DNA of 41,830 nucleotides from an uncultured Flavobacteriales bacterium (GTDB lineage Bacteria > Bacteroidota > Bacteroidia > Flavobacteriales_D > Sanyastnellaceae). Below the pieces are notes generated by a model. The model ran no database searches, was not told the DNA's origin, and was given only the letters and a program-made list of their open reading frames with translations. The position numbers and the translations under genes are program-made. Shown in pieces: positions 7,753 to 15,806 of the stretch. The stretch spans positions 1 to 41,830 of the forward strand of contig CAJQLF010000044.1 of the NCBI GenBank assembly GCA_905479115.1, read 5' to 3'. The stretch's first letter is position 1. Each line of letters starts with the position of its first letter.

Positions 7753-8409
7753 ATGAAAACTAATATGGAAACGCGCAAACCACGGGTCCTTAATTTTTTA
7801 TCTCCTGAAATGGAGCAGCAGGTTGTGTCCTTCTCAGAACACATGTCTGTTGACAAAGGTGTTGTTCTCCTAGAACCTGGTGATCGGATGGATCAGGTCT
7901 TGTTTCTAGTGAAAGGAAAGGTTGCATTGTATCGTACGTCGGCCACAGGAAGACGTCACCTCATGTACACACTGAATGGCGCCTGCGGTTGCGGCCTCAG
8001 CATGATTTCTGCGATGTTGAACCGAGAGTCTGTCATCACTGCGGTTGTTGAAGAACCGGCTGAACTATTCTCTCTGCCCGTTTCCCAATTCAGTAAATTC
8101 ATGCAGTCCAATCCAGATTGGACCACGTTTGTTTTGAATATAGTGGAAAAGCAGTGGATCGAGTCCTTAGAGATGTTTGATCAAGTGGCTTTTAATTCCC
8201 TTGAAGTCCGATTGACGAGTTATTTTCAAAATTACATTGCCCATAATGTAGGGCTAGAAAACGCCTCTACCGTTAATAAGCCACACAGTCAAATTGCGAA
8301 CGACTTGAATGCAAGCAGAGAGGCTGTCAGTCGCGTTCTTAAGAAAATGGAGCAGAAAGGACAGCTGCAATTAAGGCACGGAGCGGTCGAACTTTTAATG
8401 TTTCACTAA
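7753..8409 (+). CDS. Crp/Fnr-family transcriptional regulator
   Basis: The protein has about 218 residues. An N-terminal cyclic-nucleotide-binding-like beta roll (about 25-115) contains GVVLLEPGDRMDQVLFLVKG. It is followed by a dimerisation helix (about 120-150) and a C-terminal winged helix with HSQIANDLNASREAVSRVL (about 178-196). Two cysteines lie in GACGCGLSM (Cys78 and Cys80), where cAMP-type family members have the GExFGE phosphate-binding cassette, so cAMP binding is unlikely. I chose ATG 7753; the TTG at 7741 would add four residues. The rhodanese gene follows 8 bases downstream, so the pair is an operon. I infer control by redox state or sulfane sulfur, possibly through these cysteines. 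Confidence 0.87.
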   Translation: MKTNMETRKPRVLNFLSPEMEQQVVSFSEHMSVDKGVVLLEPGDRMDQVLFLVKGKVALYRTSATGRRHLMYTLNGACGCGLSMISAMLNRESVITAVVEEPAELFSLPVSQFSKFMQSNPDWTTFVLNIVEKQWIESLEMFDQVAFNSLEVRLTSYFQNYIAHNVGLENASTVNKPHSQIANDLNASREAVSRVLKKMEQKGQLQLRHGAVELLMFH

Positions 8410-8417
8410 AGAAGAAT

Positions 8418-8726
8418 ATGTTTTTTGGATCCAAAGTAGATTTGACTCCCGCAGAATTTCGAGAGTCGTTGGATAAGGAGGGAGGGATGGTTTTGGACTG
8501 TCGTACTGCACAGGAGTGCGCAACGGGGATGTATCCCAATGCCGTGCATGCTGATTGGATGAAAGGCGAGTTGCATTCAAAAAGCCAGGCATGGGATAAA
8601 GAATCTCCGATTTATTGCTACTGCCGATCGGGTGCAAGAAGCGGAGCTGCTGCGGAATTCTTGAAGCAGGCCGGTTTCAAAAAAGTATACAACGTCGGTG
8701 GCTATGGTCAACTGAGTCGGACATAG
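8418..8726 (+). CDS. Rhodanese-like sulfurtransferase
   Basis: This 102-residue single-domain rhodanese has the active-site loop CYCRSGARSG, with the catalytic cysteine at about residue 69. The loop is the six-residue type of sulfurtransferases such as GlpE and PspE. MVLDCRTAQECATGMYPNA matches the usual VDVRxxxExxxGHIPGA region, with Cys for Val and GMYPNA for GHIPGA. It would carry sulfur as a cysteine persulfide in the cytoplasm. There is no signal peptide. It is co-directional with and 8 bases from the Crp/Fnr regulator, which suggests that the regulator controls or senses sulfur handling. Extra cysteines at 28, 34 and 67 are unusual for such a small domain. Confidence 0.88.
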   Translation: MFFGSKVDLTPAEFRESLDKEGGMVLDCRTAQECATGMYPNAVHADWMKGELHSKSQAWDKESPIYCYCRSGARSGAAAEFLKQAGFKKVYNVGGYGQLSRT

Positions 8727-8738
8727 CGTGCAGGGGGG

Positions 8739-9620
8739 TTATTCACGCATAAATGTATTACGCTGTCTTTCTGTGGAATCGCGAAAGCTTTTCATGGCTC
8801 CTGTTTCAAGCATTTGATTGCGCGTCAAATAAATTTTTGCCGAACCAATGACAAGCTCAGTCTCGATGTACAGTGGAATCCGCCGTTCATCGGCTGAGAC
8901 GAGCACCCGCATATGATCTCCCTCTTTGAAGACCGTTCCATCGATGAGCGTTGGTTGGAAGGCCCAACACCGATGCACTTGGAGGGTCTCTGGATCTGTC
9001 CAGTTGGTCAGCCCCTCAAATTTGACTGAAGTCGGGTGTATGTCACCGTCAAGAATGAGTCTCATTGATACGGTTTTCCCAGGAGTCAATGAGTCCCACG
9101 GCAAATGCCGACACCAATGTACCGCGGTCATTAAATCGAAAACATTCGATCCGCTCGGCAATGGCGCGCTGCCACTTGGCAATTCCGCATCTTGGCTAGT
9201 CCAAGAAATTTGGGAAGAAGAACCGAAGTCATACCATCGGTCATACCGATGACTTCCCTCTCTGCCTTTGCGTTGGAAGTGGAGGGGAATGAAATCATCA
9301 TTCGCAAGGCTGGCGTAAATGCTCTGCACTGGATAAAACCAATTCCAGTGTTTTTTTGAGGCACCCCATCCTTCGAAGCTCCACAGCCGGACATCTCCAT
9401 AATGCAGTTGGACCGTAGTGAACGAAGCGTCTCCAACGGCCAAGTAGAAGGGCCCCCATTCATACGTAACCAGGAAGTCCAGGCGTTCGCCGTCGCGAGG
9501 TGCACTAGAAGGCTCTAAAGGAGATTGTGCATTCACGCTGAATCCCAACACCCACCACAAAAAAACCCCGCCGTTAAGCAGGGATTTTTTTGAGAACAAT
9601 TGTTCGATTTTCATCATCAA
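8739..9620 (-). CDS. DUF3108-type periplasmic/outer-membrane protein
   Basis: The 293-residue protein has a signal peptide (MKIEQLFSKKSLLNGGVFLW..., probable cut after SVNAQ). The mature part fits DUF3108: GERLDFLVTYEWGPFYLAVGDASF, a central FDLMTAVHWCRHLPW where most members have FDPLSALYYLR, and a C-terminal GDHMRVLVSADERRIPLYIETE. The fold is predicted to be a lipid-carrier-like beta structure in the periplasm, but no biochemical role is established. Three consecutive ATGs (9620, 9617, 9614) precede KIEQLF. The first overlaps the stop of the upstream DUF1573 gene, giving translational coupling. A terminator-like hairpin (9559-9591) lies inside the signal-peptide codons. Confidence 0.8.
   Translation of the reverse strand: MMMKIEQLFSKKSLLNGGVFLWWVLGFSVNAQSPLEPSSAPRDGERLDFLVTYEWGPFYLAVGDASFTTVQLHYGDVRLWSFEGWGASKKHWNWFYPVQSIYASLANDDFIPLHFQRKGREGSHRYDRWYDFGSSSQISWTSQDAELPSGSAPLPSGSNVFDLMTAVHWCRHLPWDSLTPGKTVSMRLILDGDIHPTSVKFEGLTNWTDPETLQVHRCWAFQPTLIDGTVFKEGDHMRVLVSADERRIPLYIETELVIGSAKIYLTRNQMLETGAMKSFRDSTERQRNTFMRE
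9559..9591 (-). terminator. Terminator-like hairpin inside the DUF3108 signal-peptide codons
   Basis: On the minus strand, AAAAAAATCCC pairs with GGGGTTTTTTT (7 A-T pairs, one T-G wobble, 3 C-G pairs) around an 11-base loop, ending in seven Ts. The shape is that of an intrinsic terminator, but it lies about 30 bases into the reading frame, so it could act as an attenuator after the DUF1573 gene. Confidence 0.5.
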
Positions 9621-10138
9621 GCACCAGGCTCAACTTCGACAAAAGCTTTGATGGTCAAAAAAGTTTGTGCAGGATCGGTGTTGCCGTTAATCGTGACCTT
9701 CTTTGTTTGCTGATTCTTCTTTCCTTTCGAATTGAATTTGACTTCGATTAGTCCTTTTTCTCCCGGTTGAATAGGCTCTTTGGGGCATTTGGGAACCGTG
9801 CATCCGCAGGACCCCTTGCAGTTGTCAATGATCAATGGCTCGTTGCCTGAGTTGGTGAATTCGAACATGTGAGTCACCGATTCACCTTGCGCCAAGGTGC
9901 CGAAATCGTGCTCGTAGTTGGCGAATGAAATGGTCGTTGTAGGGCCAGCGGGTGCCGCCGCGTTGGCTCGGGCAGGATCAAAGTCATCCTTTTGACCAGG
10001 GCTCGTATTGACGGGTAATTCGCGTGAGTCCTGCGCGTCATTGGCAGGACGCGATACGGCCGTGTCATTGCTTACTTCTGAGGCACATCCCATAAAGAGG
10101 AGTGCGAGGATAGGAATGATTGAAAATTTCAGATTCAT
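9617..10138 (-). CDS. DUF1573 lipoprotein
   Basis: This protein of about 173 residues starts MNLKFSIIPILALLFMGCAS, a lipoprotein signal with the lipobox LFMGC. After a low-complexity linker (about 20-70), the DUF1573 domain reads FANYEHDFGTLAQGESVTHM, FEFTNSGNEPLIIDNCKGSCGCTVPKCP and IEVKFNSKGKKN, an Ig/ASH-like beta sandwich with a conserved CxCxxP-type cysteine cluster. The C-terminus continues KVTINGNTDPAQTFLTIKA, as in the family. DUF1573 proteins are widespread surface or periplasmic lipoproteins in Bacteroidota with unknown function. I chose ATG 10138 because it starts the signal peptide; the longer frame begins with TTG 10189. The stop overlaps the DUF3108 start. Confidence 0.88.
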   Translation of the reverse strand: MNLKFSIIPILALLFMGCASEVSNDTAVSRPANDAQDSRELPVNTSPGQKDDFDPARANAAAPAGPTTTISFANYEHDFGTLAQGESVTHMFEFTNSGNEPLIIDNCKGSCGCTVPKCPKEPIQPGEKGLIEVKFNSKGKKNQQTKKVTINGNTDPAQTFLTIKAFVEVEPGA

Positions 10139-10185
10139 AGGGAGAGGAGTTATTTGGGTAAAATTACGATGCAAAAGCTGACGTG

Positions 10186-11811
10186 TCAAAACGTATCGTG
10201 GGCCAAGTTGGAGCGTTCGAAAGTACCGTCTTGTAAAACTTCAACAGCGCGCTGTAGCGATTCGTTCAGTCCGGAGATGATTCGGTAAAAGGTGCTGGGA
10301 TCGACGAGGTTGCGGCCAATCATGGCCTTCAAACGCAAGGCGATGGCCTCTTCTGAGGTGGCCCAATCGGTCGCGTCAAATTCTACTCCCTCTGCGGCGA
10401 CAAATGCTTGGAATTGTTCCAACAGTCCTTCGTCCAATTCAAACTCAGCAATAAAGGTGTCTTGGTCAGGGTAGGAAGTTTCCAGGGAACTGCGCAAGCT
10501 GTCAACGTAGGTCAATGCGAAGCGGCTGTCCAACCCTTTGCGCAAAATTTTACTGAAATAAACGGAGTTGTCTGTTGTATCGAGCGGAACAAAAACGTCG
10601 GGCAAAATGCCACCACCTCCATAGACCATTCTGGATTGGAGACGGGTTTCAAATTTGAGGCTATCGGGCAACTCAAGGCTGTCCAGGCTCAATAGTTCAC
10701 CGGACTCATACCGTTCGAATTTTTCTTTGCGATACGCGTCTACTCCGTCTTCGTACGACTTTTGAATGCACCGCCCGGACGGCGTGTAATACTTCTGAAC
10801 GGTCAAGCGGACTGCACTGCCGTCTGGTAAGTTGACCGGTCGTTGGACCAATCCTTTGCCGAAACTGCGCCTTCCGACGATCAGGCCTCGGTCCCAGTCT
10901 TGCACGGCACCGGAGACGATCTCCGATGCTGATGCGCTTCCTTGATCGATCAAAATGACGAGTCGTCCTTTTTCAAATCGACCTGGAATGCGCGCGTAGG
11001 TGTCTTCTCGAGAGAATTGACGGCCTTCTGTGTAGACGATAAGTTTATCCCCAGATAGGAATTCATCTGCCATCTGAATGGCCGTTCGGAGCATGCCGCC
11101 ACCATTGCCTTGCAAGTCGAGTACGAGGTCTTTCATGCCTTCCCTCTGGAGTTGGGCAAAGGCACCATACATCTCGCTCATCGTTGAGCGAGCGAAGCGA
11201 TTGACTTTGATGTAGCCAATGCCGGGCGCTGCCATGAATGAAGCATCAACAGAAAAGATGGGGATTTTGTCTCGGATGATTTCGAATTCTAATAACTCCG
11301 GATCGTTCCCTCGTTTAATGCCTACCGTTACTCTGGTTCCTTTGGGGCCCTTCAGAAGCCGTTGGACATCTTTGTTGGTGACACCTGTGCCAGCTACGAC
11401 TTCCCCATCAACGGTGACGATGCGGTCACCGGACATGATGCCCAATTTCTCCGACGGTCCGCCGGAAATAGGAGAGACAACCATGATGGTATCGCGAAAA
11501 ATATTGAATTGGATGCCCACTCCTTCGAAATTGCCATTGAGCGGTTCATCGGCTTCCTGTAAATCTTCCGCGGGGATGTATACCGAATGAGGGTCCATCG
11601 CTTCCAACATATTGACAATAGCCGTTTCCACGAGGGACTCCATGTCCGTGTCTTCGACGTACAATTGATCCATGTAATAAAGGAGCGTATTGAATTTTTG
11701 TCCTTGGGCCTCAAACTCGGTGTCCTCTATCTCACTGTCTTGACTCCAGGCAGGAACCGTCATGAAGGCGAATAGCATCCAAGTGGTCCCAATGATTAAT
11801 GTTTTCGTCAT
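10186..11811 (-). CDS. S41-family C-terminal processing peptidase (CtpA/Prc-like)
   Basis: The 541-residue protein has a signal peptide (cut after PAWSQ) and an N-terminal helical region with AMDPHSVYIP (71-80), typical of the family. A PDZ domain follows (about 95-180, including FEGVGIQFN and GDRIVTVDGE), then the S41 core. The core has IGYIKVNRF, LVLDLQGNGGGMLRTA, the catalytic serine in GSASASEIVSGA (Ser294) and the catalytic lysine in RRSFGKGLVQ (Lys319), the 25-residue spacing known for Prc. It degrades or trims exported proteins from their C-termini in the periplasm. It heads a minus-strand cluster with the DUF1573 and DUF3108 genes. The C-terminal extension of about 150 residues is usual for Bacteroidota members. 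Confidence 0.93.
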   Translation of the reverse strand: MTKTLIIGTTWMLFAFMTVPAWSQDSEIEDTEFEAQGQKFNTLLYYMDQLYVEDTDMESLVETAIVNMLEAMDPHSVYIPAEDLQEADEPLNGNFEGVGIQFNIFRDTIMVVSPISGGPSEKLGIMSGDRIVTVDGEVVAGTGVTNKDVQRLLKGPKGTRVTVGIKRGNDPELLEFEIIRDKIPIFSVDASFMAAPGIGYIKVNRFARSTMSEMYGAFAQLQREGMKDLVLDLQGNGGGMLRTAIQMADEFLSGDKLIVYTEGRQFSREDTYARIPGRFEKGRLVILIDQGSASASEIVSGAVQDWDRGLIVGRRSFGKGLVQRPVNLPDGSAVRLTVQKYYTPSGRCIQKSYEDGVDAYRKEKFERYESGELLSLDSLELPDSLKFETRLQSRMVYGGGGILPDVFVPLDTTDNSVYFSKILRKGLDSRFALTYVDSLRSSLETSYPDQDTFIAEFELDEGLLEQFQAFVAAEGVEFDATDWATSEEAIALRLKAMIGRNLVDPSTFYRIISGLNESLQRAVEVLQDGTFERSNLAHDTF

Positions 11812-11941
11812 TTCATTTCAAATGAGCCCTGAAGGTACCGAATGGATTGGAACACCAGAGAATGATGTTCCCCAATTTTCACCAAACCAATTGGGAGAAA
11901 CGGCTTAAATTGGAGCCTGAACCGCAAGAAATAAGTGTGAA

Positions 11942-13630
11942 ATGAATGGGAAAAAACGATTTGGGCTCTTGATGTCCTTGATAATCATTTGTTTGGGAGT
12001 CAAGGGGCAAAATGAACGTGAGCTAGAGACACCCGTCGTAACATTGGAATCTCCTGCGGTAGATCAATTGTGGGCCCGGGCCTTCTGGCATGAGGAAAAC
12101 ACGGGGAAAACGATGCAGGGCGAAATCCTTGCCGCGGATTGGGATTTTTTCGATTGGGCTTCTGTGTCGCAAAAGCCCCAAGGTGAGCAATGGACGCTGC
12201 GAGTTCGTGTAGAAGATGCTCCAGCATTGTGCATCTATTTCGATCAATTCCATTTACCGGTCGGAAGTTCGTTGACGTTTGCTTCGGAGGCGGGGCGATT
12301 TTCAGTGCCTTATGCAGAAGGCCCCGTAGATTTTTCAGAAAACAACGATCACGGGTTGTGGGTGAGTGGCGAAATTCCAGGTGAAGAAGTGATTATTCGG
12401 TACACGCAACCTCTGAATGTGACAGGAACTCCTGCCTTGCGCATCAACGGGGTGGGTTATTTCTTTCGCTATCTCTGGTTGGACGGGGAATACGATTTGT
12501 TGTCCGAAAATAACCGGGGATCCGATCCGTGTGAGGTGGATGTGATGTGCCCGGAAGGAGATGATTGGCAGTGCCAGCGCGATGCAACTGTGCGGCTAAG
12601 AATTTCAATGGGTGGTGGGATTTACTTATGCTCTGGAACCATGGTCAATAACACAGCATTGGATTGCCGGCAATTGCTGCTGAGTTCGTTTCACTGCGCA
12701 GATGACATGTCGGAATCGGATTGGGCCCTGCTCAAGGTGCGGTTCAATTATGAGTACTTTGAGTGCGACGGTACGTCCAGTTTCAACTCTCATGTGCGGA
12801 CAGGCGTGTACTTTTTGACCAGTTCGGACGATGCGGTCGGCAACAACATCAACGGCTCAGATTTTTTGTTGGTGGAGATAGAAGACCCGGTATTTGCATC
12901 TTGGATACCGTTTTACGCTGGATGGGATGTTTCGGGTTTGAGTCCAACAGAGGGTGTTGGGATTCATCATCCCGCTGGAGATCGAAAAAAAATCTCAACC
13001 TTCACCACGACAGCTACCAACAGCAGCGCGTACCATCCCGGAGCCCATTGGCGAGTGTATTGGCAAGAAACAGAGACCAACCACGGTGTCACCGAAGGAG
13101 GTTCCTCCGGGTCGGCCTTGTTTGATCAAAATAAACGGATTGTTGGAACCCTTACAGGAGGAGCTTCTTATTGCGAATCCCCCAATGCGCCAGATTATTA
13201 CGGGAAGATGAGCTACCACTGGGATGGAAACAATCCCATTTCGGAGGCGGAAAAGCTGTACAACTTTTTGGATCCAATTTCGACAGGTCAGGAGGTATTG
13301 GGAGGCAGTTATGTGACCGAATTCGAGGTCCCATGCGCCGAGCAAAGCGTGTGTGGCGTTGTGGAAGTAGAAGAAGAGTGGTTGCTTTCGAACCCCTGGA
13401 CGGTGCGCCCCAATCCCGCGAGCCATACGATCTACATCGATTGGTCAGGCGAGATTCGAGCAGCATACATGCGCATCTACGATCAAATCGGCCGACCGGT
13501 ACTTGCCATTGATGTTCAGCAGATGGAAGTGCCTACGGCCGATGTGAGCAGTTTGGCCCCAGGAGCGTATTTCATAACCATTGAAACAGAGGGTGGAGCG
13601 ATGGCTACGCGGAAGTTGGTCATCGAATAA
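11942..13630 (+). CDS. Secreted trypsin-like (S1, lysyl-endopeptidase-like) protease with type A T9SS sorting domain
   Basis: The 562-residue protein has a signal peptide (cut near VKGQ). A beta-rich propeptide-like region (about 30-180) is followed by a cysteine-rich chymotrypsin-fold domain (about 197-450). The inferred triad is His251 in LLLSSFHCADD, Asp307 in INGSDFLLVEIE and Ser389 in TEGGSSGSALFD. The His motif reads SSFHC instead of the usual TAAHC. The C-terminus (about 480-562) is a type A T9SS sorting domain: WTVRPNPASHTIYIDW, MRIYDQIGRPV, and LAPGAYFITIETEGG followed by RKLVIE. The protein should cross the outer membrane through T9SS and be anchored or released. It diverges from ctpA across 130 bases. 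Confidence 0.9.
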   Translation: MNGKKRFGLLMSLIIICLGVKGQNERELETPVVTLESPAVDQLWARAFWHEENTGKTMQGEILAADWDFFDWASVSQKPQGEQWTLRVRVEDAPALCIYFDQFHLPVGSSLTFASEAGRFSVPYAEGPVDFSENNDHGLWVSGEIPGEEVIIRYTQPLNVTGTPALRINGVGYFFRYLWLDGEYDLLSENNRGSDPCEVDVMCPEGDDWQCQRDATVRLRISMGGGIYLCSGTMVNNTALDCRQLLLSSFHCADDMSESDWALLKVRFNYEYFECDGTSSFNSHVRTGVYFLTSSDDAVGNNINGSDFLLVEIEDPVFASWIPFYAGWDVSGLSPTEGVGIHHPAGDRKKISTFTTTATNSSAYHPGAHWRVYWQETETNHGVTEGGSSGSALFDQNKRIVGTLTGGASYCESPNAPDYYGKMSYHWDGNNPISEAEKLYNFLDPISTGQEVLGGSYVTEFEVPCAEQSVCGVVEVEEEWLLSNPWTVRPNPASHTIYIDWSGEIRAAYMRIYDQIGRPVLAIDVQQMEVPTADVSSLAPGAYFITIETEGGAMATRKLVIE

Positions 13631-13642
13631 ACTTGCCGGACG

Positions 13643-15745
13643 TTAGTTCGCCACCCACGACAGCTTTTCCAATTCAATTTTGGTTTTGAATGCTCCGAAA
13701 AGAACGGATGCACTGTTGCCGTGCATTTGAAGCACCTCGCCTCGTTCTTTCCCGCCATTTCTTAACCGAACGGTCGAGCCGACCTTGATGCGTTCAATGA
13801 AATGTTTGGGCCGACGCTTCGAAGCCCGGGCCTCTTGGGCCTTTTGTTTTGCTTTTTTGGCTGCACCAGCTTCCAATCGCTTTGTTTTTTCGACTGCCAG
13901 GTACTTCTGGACATCTTGAAGCAGCGGCTTGTTCTTGCTACCAGGGTCAAAACGATCGATAAATTGCTGCAGTTTGCGTCCCCGGTGCAAAGCGTCATTG
14001 TTCTCTTCGGCGAGGGAATGTTGATTCTCTGCGCGTTCATTGATGTGCTGCTCCTGCTGTGCCAACTCTGCTTTGGATCGCTCGAGTTCAAGCTCTTTTT
14101 TCAGATGCCGGTCTGTTACTCGAGCCAGCGTGTTTTTTTCCTTCTGTAATTCCGAAATCAACGCATCTAACTTGACCTTATTGCCGTCCAATTTGCCTTT
14201 GGCCCGTTCGATTAATTCGGGAGCGATTCCATTGATGTGGGCCACCTCAAAGGTGAAAGAACTGCCGGGCGGGCCCACATCCAACTTGAAGAGCGGTTGG
14301 AGGGACTCTTGGTCGAATCGCATGCTTCCATTGATTGCCTGGGCTAATTGTGCGGCCCGGGTTTTGATATTCGCATAATGTGTGGTGATCACCCCAAAGA
14401 CATTCCGATCGTACAGTTCTTCGAAAAACACCTCCGCCAAAGCACCACCCAATTCGGGGTCAGAGCCGGTACCGAATTCATCCAATAGCAGCAAGGACTT
14501 GTTGTTTGCGATGTCCAGAAACCGCTTCATCCTATTTAATCGGTAACTGTACGTACTCAGCTGGTTTTCAATGCTCTGGTTGTCACCTATGTCAGTCAGT
14601 ATCGAGGTGAAACTTCCCATTTCACTGTTGGGATGGGCGGGGACCAATAGTCCACTCTGAAGCATGACCTGCAGGAGACCAACGGTTTTGAGCGTAATCG
14701 ATTTACCTCCCGCGTTGGGTCCCGAAATGACCAAGATCCGTGCTTTGGAATTGAGTGATACCGTTTGTGGCTCAGTAGTCAGACCTTTGGCCGAATTCTG
14801 CATCGCCAGCAATGGATGATAGGCTTGGATGAGGTGGAAGTTGGGGGCATTCCGTATTCCGGGTAAATCCGCATTCATTTCACCGGCCAGTTGACTTTTA
14901 GCGCGCAGCCAGTCGAGCTCAACGAGGATTTGGTGGGTGGTCTTGAGTTGCGGTAAAAAATGCCGAATTTGTTTCGTTAAAGCCCGCAGGATTCGATGGA
15001 TTTCTTTTCGCTCATCATCCTGAAGCATCTCCATCTCAAAATTCAATGAAACGGTTGAAGCCGGTTCAATAAACGTAATGGAGGCATTTTTGGATTGCCC
15101 CAAGGCGGTGCCTGATATTTTCCGCTTGTGCGTGCTGTTGACAGCGAGTACGCGGCGGTTGTTGATGAATCCTTCCTTGGTATCGGCCAACCAGCCGCGT
15201 TCTTGACTTTTTTTGAGTTCCTTAACGAACTGTCGATTGAGCGAGCGGCGCAAGCGAATGCTCTCCTCCCGAATTTGAATCAACTTAGGGGAAGCGTTGC
15301 TCCGTACTTGACCTTTGGCGTCGAAAACGCTGTCAATTGCTTGGGGCAATTCCAGATTGGGTGACGCTTCGGCAATGAGTTGACAAAGCTGAGGGAATAC
15401 TTCCTCCGCTCCCTCGAGCGATTCAATGACCTCATTGACGGTCAAGGTCGCCGTGCGAATTCGAGCAAACCCTCGTTCATCGAGAACGGCATCGCGGATG
15501 GCGAGGCGGTCATTGTCGGGGGCAATTTCCTCACAACCTACAGCGGGAAAAGACCTTCCCTCACTCCGGATGTCCAAAAACTCCTTGGTGCGCTCGAGTG
15601 CTTTGCGCCATTGGTTGGGTTGAATGCTAGGATGCAAGGTTTTGGCTCGCTGGATGGTCGTTGGGTTGTGGCAGTGGTTCAAAAGCAATGCCTTCACTAC
15701 ATCGAATTCCAAATCTTGCGCAGTTTGGTCGTCGAAATGAGGCAT
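13643..15745 (-). CDS. mutS2: MutS2-family ATPase lacking the Smr domain
   Basis: From ATG 15745 the protein has about 700 residues and begins MPHFDDQTAQDLEFDVVKAL, the normal MutS2 N-terminus. A longer frame to 15919 adds non-conserved residues that overlap miaA. The ABC-type ATPase has Walker A GPNAGGKS (about 341-349) and Walker B LLLLDEFGTGSDPELGGA (about 415-430). A coiled-coil region follows, then a small beta domain (KVGSTVRLRNGGKERGEVLQ) near the end. The C-terminal Smr nuclease domain of classical MutS2 (about 780 residues) is absent, and the frame ends in LSWVAN. MutS2 acts on branched DNA and on stalled ribosomes; without Smr the nuclease step must be missing or supplied elsewhere. 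Confidence 0.9.
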   Translation of the reverse strand: MPHFDDQTAQDLEFDVVKALLLNHCHNPTTIQRAKTLHPSIQPNQWRKALERTKEFLDIRSEGRSFPAVGCEEIAPDNDRLAIRDAVLDERGFARIRTATLTVNEVIESLEGAEEVFPQLCQLIAEASPNLELPQAIDSVFDAKGQVRSNASPKLIQIREESIRLRRSLNRQFVKELKKSQERGWLADTKEGFINNRRVLAVNSTHKRKISGTALGQSKNASITFIEPASTVSLNFEMEMLQDDERKEIHRILRALTKQIRHFLPQLKTTHQILVELDWLRAKSQLAGEMNADLPGIRNAPNFHLIQAYHPLLAMQNSAKGLTTEPQTVSLNSKARILVISGPNAGGKSITLKTVGLLQVMLQSGLLVPAHPNSEMGSFTSILTDIGDNQSIENQLSTYSYRLNRMKRFLDIANNKSLLLLDEFGTGSDPELGGALAEVFFEELYDRNVFGVITTHYANIKTRAAQLAQAINGSMRFDQESLQPLFKLDVGPPGSSFTFEVAHINGIAPELIERAKGKLDGNKVKLDALISELQKEKNTLARVTDRHLKKELELERSKAELAQQEQHINERAENQHSLAEENNDALHRGRKLQQFIDRFDPGSKNKPLLQDVQKYLAVEKTKRLEAGAAKKAKQKAQEARASKRRPKHFIERIKVGSTVRLRNGGKERGEVLQMHGNSASVLFGAFKTKIELEKLSWVAN

Positions 15746-15806
15746 GGAATCTCTGCGAAGCGTGTGCTTAGAAGCTTCCCGATGGAGGTGGGTTTGTTTC
15801 GAGGGA

